A stretch of 64,000 nucleotides of DNA from positions 1 through 64,000 of the forward strand of contig WJYB01000005.1 of the NCBI GenBank assembly GCA_009668015.1, given 5' to 3'. Below, piece by piece: positions 34,686 to 42,870 of this stretch. Every line of letters starts with the position of its first letter. Positions within the stretch are counted from its first letter, which is position 1. The stretch is from Enterobacteriaceae bacterium RIT714 (GTDB taxonomy: Bacteria; Pseudomonadota; Gammaproteobacteria; Enterobacterales; Enterobacteriaceae). The notes beneath the pieces are model-generated. The model was given only the letters and a program-made list of their open reading frames with translations. It did not search any database and was not told where the DNA came from. The position numbers and the translations under genes were made by a program.

Positions 34686-35621
34686 TTAGTCGCGCAGCGC
34701 CTGCACAAAACGGGTGAAAAAGTCTGGCTGCGGTTCGTCATACCACAGCGCATAGAGATCGGCGGGGATGGTCTCTTCGAGTTTCAGGAACACCACGCCA
34801 GGCCAGTGGATCAGCGCGCAAGATTCGGGTAACAGCGAGACACCGTTTCCGCTGCTCACCAGCGCCAGCGCGGTCTGCGGTTCAAAAACCTGATGCGTCA
34901 CCAGCGGCGAGACGCCGAGTGCGAGACAGTGGTCATACACCTGACGGGCAAAATCGCTGCGCGCGAAGGAGAGGGAGATAAACGCCCGATCGGCCAGATC
35001 TTTCAGGGAGAGGGTGGCGCGGCGGCACAGCGGATCGCTTTCATGCACCGCCACGCATACGGTTTCACGCGCAAAGAGCTGGCAGCGGATCCTCGCTTCA
35101 ACGTGAGGAATGACGTTGCGATTGATGGCGATATCAATTGTGCGGGCCAGCAACGCCCCGGTTTGTTCCTGCTGGCCGAGTTCATGCAGCGTCCAGTTGA
35201 CGTCCGGATTGGACTCGCGAAAGGCTTTCATCCTGGTGAGCAGCGGCCCCCACATCGCGCTGCCAATGACCCCGATATTGATATGCTGCTTTTCGCTGCG
35301 ACCAATCTGGCGCACGTAATTTAACGACTGCTCGGTGGCGCTCAGTAGCCTGTCTACCTCCGCTTTCAGCACTTTTCCGCCGTGAGTGAGCACCACTTTG
35401 CGGCTGGTTCGCTCAAAAAGAGCCACGCCGAGGATCTCCTCCAGCTCTTTGATTTGCATACTGAGCGGCGGCTGGGAGATATTCAGTTTTGCGGCGGCAC
35501 GGCCAAAATGCAGCTCTTCGGCGAGGGTCTGGAAATAGCGCAACATCCGGAAACGGACACGGCTATTGGCCTGAGTATCAAGCATGACGGGTACCGAGAA
35601 AAAAGAGGGTGGCGATATCAT
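34686..35621 (-). CDS. LysR-family regulator of the nucleoside operon (XapR-like)
   Basis: A 311-residue LysR regulator. The helix-turn-helix near residues 25-75 contains [20 protein letters not shown] and [20 protein letters not shown], strongly resembling XapR. The effector domain contains [13 protein letters not shown] and [28 protein letters not shown] lies 4 bp before the ATG at 35621; a TTG at 35645 overlapping the MFS stop is less likely. It is the last gene of the xapA-MFS-lysR operon. A perfect palindrome upstream of xapA may be its operator. In E. coli XapR answers xanthosine. Confidence 0.82.
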   Translation of the reverse strand: MISPPSFFSVPVMLDTQANSRVRFRMLRYFQTLAEELHFGRAAAKLNISQPPLSMQIKELEEILGVALFERTSRKVVLTHGGKVLKAEVDRLLSATEQSLNYVRQIGRSEKQHINIGVIGSAMWGPLLTRMKAFRESNPDVNWTLHELGQQEQTGALLARTIDIAINRNVIPHVEARIRCQLFARETVCVAVHESDPLCRRATLSLKDLADRAFISLSFARSDFARQVYDHCLALGVSPLVTHQVFEPQTALALVSSGNGVSLLPESCALIHWPGVVFLKLEETIPADLYALWYDEPQPDFFTRFVQALRD

Positions 35622-35641
35622 GCAACCCCCTCTGGAGAGTG

Positions 35642-36841
35642 TCAAACCGCGGCCACTTCGCCCCGAGGCAGGTGTTCTGCGTTACTGCAGGCGATAGCCG
35701 CAAGCAGGGTGATCATCAGCAGCGCATAGGCACAGGTGGAGGCATTCACCGCGCCGTGCAGGCCGTAGCGGCTGTTTACCAGCGATGAAACGGTCGCAAA
35801 CAGCAGTGTACCCACGGTACCGCAGGTGAGCAGGGCGGAGATCAGCGTCGGCGAACTGCGGCTAACCTGCAGCGAGCCGTAGCTCATCAGGCCGGAGAAC
35901 AGACCGGAGTTAAAGAAGCCGAAAGCGCCGCAGGCAATCATAATTAACGTGGTATTGGCGCTGTTGCTGATAAGCGCAATCGCGACCAGGCCGACGGTGG
36001 TACAAATCAGCAGGAAGGTGCGCAGTTTCATCCACTTCACGGTGAACTGATTGAGGAACAGCCCGGTCGCTTTCGCCACCCAGTAGACCGTGGTGTACAG
36101 CGCCGCCTGTTCTGGCAGCATCTGGAAACGCCACTGCAGATAGCCCGGCGTCCACATGGTGAAAATCGGCTCCGCCAGCAGGAACAGAAACAGCGCCCCG
36201 CACAGCAGCCACACGGAACGGCCCCACTGCTCTTTGCCGGAGGCTTCGTGCTGCGCGGGTTCCGGGGCAACGGTTGCCGGATAACGGCTGCGGAGCGTCA
36301 GGATCAGCATCAGCACGCCCAGCCCGCCCATGATGCCGTACATCGCCATCCAGCTCGCGCCCATTTTGAACAGCCACGCCAGCAGAAAAGAGAGCGTCGC
36401 ACCCGCCAGACTGAAGAAAAAGTCGGTGAAAATCAGGCTCGACGAACGGCTTTTTTCATCGGGATTGATGCGTACCACCAGGTAGCTGCCAATGGTCATG
36501 AAAATCCCGCCGCAGGCGCCGATGACCGCGACCGCGATGCTGAACATGGTGAGCGTCGGGGTAACGAACAGCAGGGCGCTGATGAGAATGGTCAGCGCCG
36601 CGGCGATCACCAGCGGCTTTTGCAGGCCCCATTTTTTCATCAGAATGCCGCCGAGCATGATCGGCACGAACATGCCGATGTTCATCAGGGTAAACACCTG
36701 ACCGATAAAGCTCGGGTTCTTATTGAACGCGGCGCACAGCGGGCCGAGGACAATGCCCAGCGTCGAAACCAGGGCACCGACGAAGTAGTAGCTCAACCAG
36801 GAAATCGCGTTCAGGCTGCTGCGGGAGTAATTTTCTGACAT
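35642..36841 (-). CDS. MFS transporter (TsgA-like), putative nucleoside permease
   Basis: A 399-residue major facilitator with about 12 transmembrane segments, close in style to TsgA (GALVSTLGIVLGPL at the start, then SSSLIFTDFFFSLAGATLSF). AGGAG lies 8 bp before the ATG at 36841; an ATG six bases earlier would sit too close to it. In E. coli the transporter next to xapA is XapB of the NHS family; this protein is from a different family and probably replaces it. It lies between xapA and the LysR gene, which points to a purine nucleoside substrate, an inference from context. Confidence 0.78.
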   Translation of the reverse strand: MSENYSRSSLNAISWLSYYFVGALVSTLGIVLGPLCAAFNKNPSFIGQVFTLMNIGMFVPIMLGGILMKKWGLQKPLVIAAALTILISALLFVTPTLTMFSIAVAVIGACGGIFMTIGSYLVVRINPDEKSRSSSLIFTDFFFSLAGATLSFLLAWLFKMGASWMAMYGIMGGLGVLMLILTLRSRYPATVAPEPAQHEASGKEQWGRSVWLLCGALFLFLLAEPIFTMWTPGYLQWRFQMLPEQAALYTTVYWVAKATGLFLNQFTVKWMKLRTFLLICTTVGLVAIALISNSANTTLIMIACGAFGFFNSGLFSGLMSYGSLQVSRSSPTLISALLTCGTVGTLLFATVSSLVNSRYGLHGAVNASTCAYALLMITLLAAIACSNAEHLPRGEVAAV

Positions 36842-36886
36842 CTGCATTTCTCCTGGCGGGCGCGTGGCCCGCCGCTGGACGGGAAG

Positions 36887-37720
36887 TTAGCGGCAGTTCT
36901 TCACGAACTGGCTAATCAGGCGAATGAAATCGTCGGTGACCATCGCCGCACATTTCAGGGTTTGTTCGTGGGAGAGCTCCACGTCGCTCAGGCCTTCTGC
37001 CATATTGGTGATGGCCGATACGGCCAGCACTTTCAGGCCGCAGTGGCGTGCGACAATCACTTCCGGCACCACCGACATGCCGACCACGTCGCCGCCCATG
37101 TTTTGCATCATGCGGATCTCTGCCGCGGTTTCGAAGTTAGGCCCCGGATAGGAGACGAACACGCCTTCGTGCAGCGTGATATTGAGATCACCCGCAGTGT
37201 GATGCAGTTTTTCGCGCAGGTCTTTGTCGTAGGCGTTAGCGAGGCTAAAGAAGCGCGGGCCAAAACGGTCGTCGTTCGGCCCGACCAGCGGCGTGGACGG
37301 CATGGTATTGATGTGGTCGTTCAGCGCCACCAGGCTGCCCGCCGGGATAGCCGGATTGAGCGATCCCGCCGCGTTGGTGCAAAACATAAACTCGCAGCCA
37401 AGCAGCTTAAAGGTGCGCACCGCATGGGTCATGATGCCCATTCCGACGCCTTCGTAGAAATGACCGCGGCCCTTCATGCAGATGAGATCCACGCCGTGCA
37501 GCGAGCCCATCACCACTTCCCCCGCATGGCCAATCACGGTACTCACCGGAAAGCCCGGTAATTTCTCGTAAGAGATAACGGTTTTGTTATCGAGCTTATC
37601 TGCCAGCACGCCGAGGCCAGATCCGAGAATAAACGCAATGCGTGGTTTAAAGCCGGGTTTGGCGTTACGAAGGATTTCAACGGCTTCGTATGGGGTGTTG
37701 TTAATGACCGAATGAGACAT
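36887..37720 (-). CDS. xapA: Purine nucleoside phosphorylase XapA
   Basis: A 277-residue trimeric-type purine nucleoside phosphorylase that splits xanthosine, inosine and guanosine with phosphate. Family marks are intact: FILGSGLG (phosphate loop, near 30), GHAGE (near 64), KGRGHFYEG, CTNAAGSL, PGPNFETAAEIRMM and MSVVPEV. The sequence aligns closely with E. coli XapA through its length. CAGGAGCG precedes the ATG. It is the first gene of an operon with an MFS transporter and a LysR regulator, and the operator-like palindrome at 37777-37788 lies 57 bp upstream. Confidence 0.92.
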   Translation of the reverse strand: MSHSVINNTPYEAVEILRNAKPGFKPRIAFILGSGLGVLADKLDNKTVISYEKLPGFPVSTVIGHAGEVVMGSLHGVDLICMKGRGHFYEGVGMGIMTHAVRTFKLLGCEFMFCTNAAGSLNPAIPAGSLVALNDHINTMPSTPLVGPNDDRFGPRFFSLANAYDKDLREKLHHTAGDLNITLHEGVFVSYPGPNFETAAEIRMMQNMGGDVVGMSVVPEVIVARHCGLKVLAVSAITNMAEGLSDVELSHEQTLKCAAMVTDDFIRLISQFVKNCR

Positions 37721-37776
37721 CTGTCGCTCCTGAATAAGATGGGTATGTGCCCATTCTGCGAAGCGTGCGATTGCTA

Positions 37777-37788
37777 ATCCAATTGGAT
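37777..37788. promoter_or_regulatory. Candidate LysR operator upstream of xapA
   Basis: ATCCAATTGGAT is a perfect 12-bp palindrome 57 bp before xapA, a place expected for a LysR activator site. Beyond it, 37800-38123 is AT-rich sequence with no recognised gene. Confidence 0.45.
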
Positions 37789-38123
37789 ATACACAGTTAT
37801 TGATTCGATTTTATGAATGGATTGAGAGCTGCGAACAACGGATGTTTTTTATTTCAGTGGTTTACAAAAAACGGACGTTTAGCGCGTTGGTCGGTCAGGG
37901 AAAAATAAGAAGTTGAATTGTGATGGGGTTCACTGGGAGGGATAAGCGGGGAATACAACTCCGGCAAGCGAAGAGCTGGCCAGGTTCAAAGCCTGACGAA
38001 TTAAATAGCACACTGTTACTGCACGCTGTGCAAGGAAAAATATAAAAGGAATCATTCATTATTGGATAAAAGTCAGTAATCATTTCAGTATAATTTACGT
38101 TCGCTTAAAAACTATTAAATCGC

Positions 38124-38232
38124 AGTTAACATTCTTTAACTTTACGTGCATTTTTGAAAATAAGATCTGTAATCCTTTTTCAAATAAGGCGTACGATGAG
38201 CGGAAGATAAAAACAGGAATGTTTAAATGGCT
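38124..38232 (+). repeat. Direct repeat, copy 1 (leader module)
   Basis: About 109 bp, starting AGTTAACATTCTTTAACTTT and ending TTAAATGGCT, is nearly identical to 39726-39833. It lies upstream of the 52-residue gene and probably carries its promoter. Confidence 0.85.
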
Positions 38233-38291
38233 TTTCTCCGCGTAACGGATATCTATCTCTTTTCATGCGGTCGGAAAGGATGTTTTCTGAA

Positions 38292-38450
38292 ATGAAAACT
38301 TCAGCCAGCGTTGCATTGGCTATTCTTGCCGTTACCACTGTGGGGGCGGTTTACGCATGTATCGGGGAAAAGGCATATCAAGACCAACTTATTTCCGGAT
38401 TAAACGAAGGTTTACAATTGAAATCAAACGGTAACATCGGCGAGATATAG
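38292..38450 (+). CDS. Short secreted or membrane peptide, truncated paralogue
   Basis: A 52-residue protein. Its first 22 residues (MKTSASVALAILAVTTVGAV) are a signal peptide or membrane anchor almost identical to the start of the 140-residue protein at 39931. After that the two differ: this one continues only 30 residues (CIGEKAYQDQLISGLNEGLQ). GGAAAGG lies 12 bp upstream, the same layout as in the second copy. It is 15 bp before the DUF4225 gene and probably co-transcribed. It looks like a paralogue whose 3' part was replaced, though a real small peptide is possible. Confidence 0.55.
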   Translation: MKTSASVALAILAVTTVGAVYACIGEKAYQDQLISGLNEGLQLKSNGNIGEI

Positions 38451-38465
38451 ACAGGGAGAATATAA

Positions 38466-39281
38466 ATGGATGCTGCATTGCTTGATATGATGCGCTCAGG
38501 CAGAAATAAAAAATGGGCCGAAACAATGGTTAACCTTGAGGCCAGAAAACTGATCAGTACAGCGAATACTCTGTCTTCCTTCCATCTTCGGGATGGTTTG
38601 ACGCGGATGAAGTTTGTCCAGGATATTAAAGATCTTGTTGAGCAGCAGTTTGCCATCGCCCGACGGGCAAAATCAGACGAAGAGTGCATGGCGTGTCTTA
38701 AAAATCTGAAGGCTGAGACGGAAAACCTTGAGGTACAGGACAGAATGCTGCGAACGAAATCGGCCAAACTTTATGCCAAAGTGGAGTTCGTCCGGGAAAA
38801 TAACAAAATTGTAGGTTATGTTATTTCAACTGTAAATGTAGTCTTGTCCGGCGTTGAAATAGCTGTTGGTCTAACTCTCATAGGTTCTATGACGCCCTTA
38901 GGCGTTCTTGCCGGTGCGGTTCTGGTTACTGATGGTGCAAACGGTATAAGCAAAGAAATTGCACATTACGCAATGGATAACAAAACCTCGGAAGGGTTGA
39001 TTGCTGATGCAGCTATGTCCACCGCGGAATTCATGGGGTTCAGCCGTAATAGCGGGTTGGGGATCTATAAATCAATCTCGCTCGCTGCAAATACATATAG
39101 CATATTCGGTCTGTTCAGACGCCCCGGAACCTGGCGTCTATTTCGGTATCTGCCGGCCGATTATTATCGTAAAGTGAGCACCATGAGCCGTCCAAAGCTC
39201 ACAATGAAAATTGTAGGTTATGGGGTTAAATCTAAGGTCATTTTTGACCTTATGTCTGTTACCGACTCGGTTCAGAATTAG
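38466..39281 (+). CDS. DUF4225 protein, putative toxin or effector
   Basis: A 271-residue protein. The N-terminal 110 residues are helical and charged. A hydrophobic Gly-rich segment (about 125-165, VNVVLSGVEIAVGLTLIGSM) follows, then the DUF4225 end with RLFRYLPADYYRKVSTMSRP. AGGGAG precedes the ATG. DUF4225 proteins are often found beside small putative immunity proteins and in contact- or type VI-dependent effector loci; I do not know a proven activity. Its 3' end overlaps a convergent small membrane protein gene by 23 bp. The region is clearly AT-rich against its flanks. Confidence 0.7.
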   Translation: MDAALLDMMRSGRNKKWAETMVNLEARKLISTANTLSSFHLRDGLTRMKFVQDIKDLVEQQFAIARRAKSDEECMACLKNLKAETENLEVQDRMLRTKSAKLYAKVEFVRENNKIVGYVISTVNVVLSGVEIAVGLTLIGSMTPLGVLAGAVLVTDGANGISKEIAHYAMDNKTSEGLIADAAMSTAEFMGFSRNSGLGIYKSISLAANTYSIFGLFRRPGTWRLFRYLPADYYRKVSTMSRPKLTMKIVGYGVKSKVIFDLMSVTDSVQN

Positions 39282-39588
39282 TTGGCAGTCTTCGATAACG
39301 CCATGATTTGTATGCGAGTTTTGCCGGGGCTATATACCATATAAAAGGCAATACAATTGCAAGTGTGGCTGCAAGTGTGATGCTGGTATTGATAGATGCC
39401 AGCATCAACGTAATAACCAGTATGCTTAAGGCCACGATAGTAATCCATTTCGAGGCGATAAAGCGGTTTGCAAGATCATGAGTTATGGAATCCAGTGATC
39501 CGCCATAATTAGCCATATTGTTCTTCAGTTTTTGTAGCTCTGCATGGCTAAACCCTGACTTCAGTAGCGCAGTCTCACTCACTTTCAT
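39259..39588 (-). CDS. Small two-helix membrane protein, putative immunity
   Basis: A 109-residue protein. A polar N-terminus (SGFSHAELQKLKNNMANYGG) is followed by two transmembrane segments at about 49-66 and 70-90 and a short basic tail. AGGTGGA lies before the ATG. It is convergent with and overlaps the DUF4225 gene by 23 bp. A membrane protein paired tail to tail with a possible toxin suggests immunity, but this is inference only. Confidence 0.6.
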   Translation of the reverse strand: MKVSETALLKSGFSHAELQKLKNNMANYGGSLDSITHDLANRFIASKWITIVALSILVITLMLASINTSITLAATLAIVLPFIWYIAPAKLAYKSWRYRRLPTNSEPSR

Positions 39589-39725
39589 CGCATTCCACCT
39601 TTTATCCTTAAAATGTAGACACCTCTAAGTAGCGAGTATACACAAAATTACGGATAAAATGGGATCATCCCCAAACACTCAATGGTTATTTTTGTTGATT
39701 AAAAAATTTATTCCTGATTGTGTGT

Positions 39726-39833
39726 AGTTAACATTCTTTAACTTTACGTGCATTTCTGAAATAAGATGTGTAATCCTTTTTCAAATAACGCGTACGATGA
39801 ACGTAAGGTAAAAACAGGGATGATTAAATGGCT
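39726..39833 (+). repeat. Direct repeat, copy 2 (leader module)
   Basis: This copy matches 38124-38232 with a few substitutions and one base less. A second block of near-identity follows further on, in the signal-peptide codons (38292-38357 and 39931-39996). The 60-90 bp between the blocks differ. Confidence 0.85.
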
Positions 39834-39930
39834 ACGGTTGAGGAACTAAAAGGAACCTACTAAATGACTATTTTCCTTGTAGCAGTTATTCATTACTCTT
39901 CTTGTAATCAGGAAAGGATACTCCGCAGAT

Positions 39931-40353
39931 ATGAAAACCTCTGCCAGCGTTACATTGGCTATTCTCGCTGTTATCACTGTGGGGGCGGTTTACGTATGGC
40001 CGTATGTCAAAATGGATTTCACCGAAAGCGCGAGTTACACGGAACAGGATAAACGGGAGTGCGAATTTTTTACGCCTGATATTTTGAAGAACATGCCTCG
40101 TGTATCAGCCCATTATCATTTTGGGTACTCCAATGTCTCCGGTCCGGATCTCCTTATCTATGAGGTGACGTTTTCTGGAACGACTCATACCAACAGAATT
40201 AATCATTACCTTCAGAAAAACGGCTTCAGGCGTCTCGGTAGCTGTGATATCGACGGAGAATGCTGGCAAGGAGATGATCCCGGTATGTCAGTCTCCGTGA
40301 GCATCGATGCTAAATCAGAAATAGTCATTGTGTCGGTGATGGATAAAACATAA
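39931..40353 (+). CDS. Secreted or anchored protein of unknown function
   Basis: A 140-residue protein with signal peptide or membrane anchor MKTSASVTLAILAVITVGAV, the same as in the 52-residue protein at 38292. The mature part has a compact alpha/beta pattern with several cysteines (KRECEFF, GSCDIDGECWQGDD) that could pair in the periplasm. GGAAAGG lies 13 bp upstream. It stands between the putative immunity gene and an orphan coding fragment. No family was recognised. Confidence 0.65.
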   Translation: MKTSASVTLAILAVITVGAVYVWPYVKMDFTESASYTEQDKRECEFFTPDILKNMPRVSAHYHFGYSNVSGPDLLIYEVTFSGTTHTNRINHYLQKNGFRRLGSCDIDGECWQGDDPGMSVSVSIDAKSEIVIVSVMDKT

Positions 40354-40379
40354 TTATTGATGATGCGAATGATTTTTAG

Positions 40380-40508
40380 CGCCTGTATCATGACAACCCG
40401 CGTATCACTCAGCAAATTGCACCGAAAGACTGGAGAAAAATATTTCCTAAGAACACTCCGGATATACCCAACTTTACGCCCGGCCTCAGTCATCTTGACT
40501 ACCCTTAA
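40380..40508 (+). pseudogene. Orphan C-terminal coding fragment
   Basis: A frame of 42 codons with no start, opening right after a TAG, reads as convincing protein ending in a stop: DNPRITQQIAPKDWRKIF then PNFTPGLSHLDYP. It has balanced composition and no neighbour it could belong to, so it looks like the remnant of a larger gene, perhaps an effector lost from this island. The family was not recognised. Confidence 0.5.
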
Positions 40509-40537
40509 TAGCCTGAACGGAAATTAAGGAGACCTAC

Positions 40538-41908
40538 ATGGCTTACCAGACAGTGAATCCTGCTACTAACCAGCTCGTCAAAGAGTACAAATCGCATACC
40601 GATGCTGATGTCGAAGCGGCGCTGAAAACCGCCGATGCGCTTTACCATTCCGAATGGGCGAAAGGGGATATCGGGCAGCGCTTACCTGTCCTGCATAAGC
40701 TCGCGGATCTCATCGACAGCCGGACAGAAGAGCTGGCGAAAATTGCCAGTCAGGAGATGGGGAAACTCATCGAACAAAGTCGTGGGGAGGTGAAACTCTG
40801 CGCGCAAATCGCACGTTATTACGCGGATAACGCGACGCAATTTCTGGCTCCGGTGACCTATAAAACGGAGCTGGGCGACGCGTGGGTGGAGCATCATCCC
40901 ATCGGTGTGGTGATGGCCGTTGAACCGTGGAACTTCCCGTTCTATCAGTTGATGCGCGTGCTGGCGCCGAACCTGGCAGCAGGTAACCCGGTGATCGCAA
41001 AACATGCCAGCATCGTCCCGCACTGTGCCGAAGCCTTTGCGCATCTGGTTCGCGAGGCGGGAGCGCCGGACGGCGCGTGGACTAACCTGTTTATTTCTCA
41101 GGATCAGGTGGCGAATATCATCGCCGATCCGCGTGTGCAGGGGGCGGCTCTGACCGGCTCGGAAAAAGCCGGTAGCGTAGTGGCCGCGCAGGCGGCGAAG
41201 CACATCAAAAAATCGACCCTCGAACTGGGCGGTAACGATGTGTTTGTGGTTCTCGACGACGCCGATCTGGATAACGCGGTGAAAATCGGCGTTAATGCGC
41301 GTCTCAACAACGCCGGGCAGGTTTGTACGGCGGCTAAACGCTTTATTCTTCATGAAAAAGTGGCGGAGCAGTTCCTGACTAAATTCACCGAAGCTTTTGG
41401 AAAGGTGAAGATCGGCGATCCGCTGGATGAGAACACCACGCTGGGACCGTTGTCGTCGAAAGACGCTCTGGAAACCCTGACCAAACAGGTCAACGAGGCG
41501 GTGAAGAACGGCGCGAAGCTTCACTTCGGCGGTAAGCCGGTGCAGCGTGAAGGTAACTTCTTTGAGCCGACGATCCTGACCCATATTTCCCGTGATAATC
41601 CGGCGTACTTTGAAGAGTTCTTTGGCCCGGTAGCGCAGATTTATGTGGTCAAAAACGATGACGAAGCGGTGAGCCTGGCGAACGATTCCCACTATGGCCT
41701 TGGCGGTGCGGTATTCAGCAAGGATATCGAACGAGCGAAGAAAATGGCGTCGCGAATTGAAACCGGTATGGTGTATATCAACTGGCTGACCGATACCGCG
41801 GCGGAGCTGCCGTTTGGCGGCGTGAAGCGTTCCGGGTACGGGCGCGAGCTGTCGGATCTGGGGATTAAAGAGTTTGTGAACCAGAAACTGGTGGTTGTGC
41901 GTCAGTAA
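40538..41908 (+). CDS. sad: Succinate semialdehyde dehydrogenase Sad
   Basis: A 456-residue aldehyde dehydrogenase of the Sad/YneI type, oxidising succinate semialdehyde to succinate with NAD. The catalytic Cys263 is in NAGQVCTAAKR, the general base Glu229 in TLELGGND, and Asn132 in EPWNFPFYQ. The short length (no N-terminal extension as in GabD) fits this subfamily. AAGGAG lies before the ATG. In E. coli sad (yneI) is next to glsB near 34 min, so the position here differs. A strong terminator follows. Confidence 0.87.
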   Translation: MAYQTVNPATNQLVKEYKSHTDADVEAALKTADALYHSEWAKGDIGQRLPVLHKLADLIDSRTEELAKIASQEMGKLIEQSRGEVKLCAQIARYYADNATQFLAPVTYKTELGDAWVEHHPIGVVMAVEPWNFPFYQLMRVLAPNLAAGNPVIAKHASIVPHCAEAFAHLVREAGAPDGAWTNLFISQDQVANIIADPRVQGAALTGSEKAGSVVAAQAAKHIKKSTLELGGNDVFVVLDDADLDNAVKIGVNARLNNAGQVCTAAKRFILHEKVAEQFLTKFTEAFGKVKIGDPLDENTTLGPLSSKDALETLTKQVNEAVKNGAKLHFGGKPVQREGNFFEPTILTHISRDNPAYFEEFFGPVAQIYVVKNDDEAVSLANDSHYGLGGAVFSKDIERAKKMASRIETGMVYINWLTDTAAELPFGGVKRSGYGRELSDLGIKEFVNQKLVVVRQ

Positions 41909-41922
41909 AATCCGCGTATAAA

Positions 41923-41946
41923 AAAACCTGCCATCTGGCAGGTTTT
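41923..41946. terminator. Bidirectional terminator between sad and yfaZ-like gene
   Basis: A perfect 10-bp stem AAAACCTGCC (41923-41932)/GGCAGGTTTT (41937-41946), loop ATCT, with eight T after it on the plus strand and a matching T run on the minus strand. Confidence 0.92.
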
Positions 41947-41966
41947 TTTTGGTCCGTTCGGGGGTG

Positions 41967-42512
41967 TTAGAAGCTTACGCCGCCGCCCACATAGACACCG
42001 TCAATCAGAGTGTGGTTTGGACGACCATCTTTGCCATCAACGCTTACGTGGCGGTAACCCACTTTCAGCGTAACCGGTTTAACAGGCGCCCAGCTTACGC
42101 CGCCGTTGGCTTCTACGTAGTTTTTCACGCTGTTGTTCAGGCCGTCTGGTGCGACATAACCTTCACCGAACACATTAATGCTGTCGGTCAGGGCAACATT
42201 CACGCCGCCACCGAATGGGAAGGCTACGCCGTTATCGCCTTTTTTCGGTCCGAGGTAGATGGCTTTCGCACCGGCATTCAGCATTACCGGGCCAACTTCC
42301 AGGTTATAACCTGCACCCACGCCGCCCGTCTGAGTACCGTCATCGGTATTTTTCAGCCAGTTGGTTTCGGCGTAAATACCGGATGAGGATTTACCCATTT
42401 CAATATTTAAATTGGTGAAGTTTTTTCCCTGTTCAATGGAAGCGCCCATCGCCATCGCGGAACCGGAAACAGCAGTCAGAACAGAAAGCAGAATGAAGTT
42501 AATCTTTTTCAT
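41967..42512 (-). CDS. YfaZ-family outer membrane protein
   Basis: A 181-residue beta-barrel protein. The signal peptide (MKKINFILLSVLTAVSGSAM, cleavage near AMA-MG) is followed by alternating strands and Gly-rich turns (GGGVNVALTDSINVFGEGYV). The end DGVYVGGGVSF has the aromatic C-terminus for outer membrane assembly. This is the YfaZ pattern, a predicted porin of unknown substrate. It converges with sad over a shared terminator and has a 358-bp upstream gap. Confidence 0.82.
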   Translation of the reverse strand: MKKINFILLSVLTAVSGSAMAMGASIEQGKNFTNLNIEMGKSSSGIYAETNWLKNTDDGTQTGGVGAGYNLEVGPVMLNAGAKAIYLGPKKGDNGVAFPFGGGVNVALTDSINVFGEGYVAPDGLNNSVKNYVEANGGVSWAPVKPVTLKVGYRHVSVDGKDGRPNHTLIDGVYVGGGVSF

Positions 42513-42833
42513 GGTTAAATCCTCGTCATCAAATTAATCTGGGGACACCTTAACAAGGGATGTTTATGACTGCAAATGTGACGAAACTCGCGGTTTTATC
42601 CTGATTTCGCTATAAAAATGTGTTTTTGATGTTAAGCGAGCGTTGAATTGTCACGGCGTCAACCCATAATCTTTTCGTGTTTAGACTACGTTTTATTTAT
42701 TGGCTAAACAGCAGTTGAACGTGGCCGGATTAATCGTTTGAAGGGAATTAATTAGGATTTTTATTATTTAAAATAAGTTCTGAAAATAACGTAACATTAC
42801 ATTTCTGGAAACGATATTACGCTTATTTGATAT
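42513..42833. other. AT-rich gap upstream of the yfaZ-like gene
   Basis: No gene is seen. The stretch contains the promoter region of the yfaZ-like gene and the AT-rich run 42740-42830. Nothing else was recognised. Confidence 0.5.
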
Positions 42834-42859
42834 AAACCGCCCCGAAGAAAGGGCGGTTT
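42834..42859 (-). terminator. Terminator of yjiA
   Basis: A perfect 9-bp stem AAACCGCCC (42834-42842)/GGGCGGTTT (42851-42859) lies 12 bp after the yjiA stop on the minus strand and runs into TTTATAT. Confidence 0.85.
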
Positions 42860-42870
42860 GAGTCCTGAGA

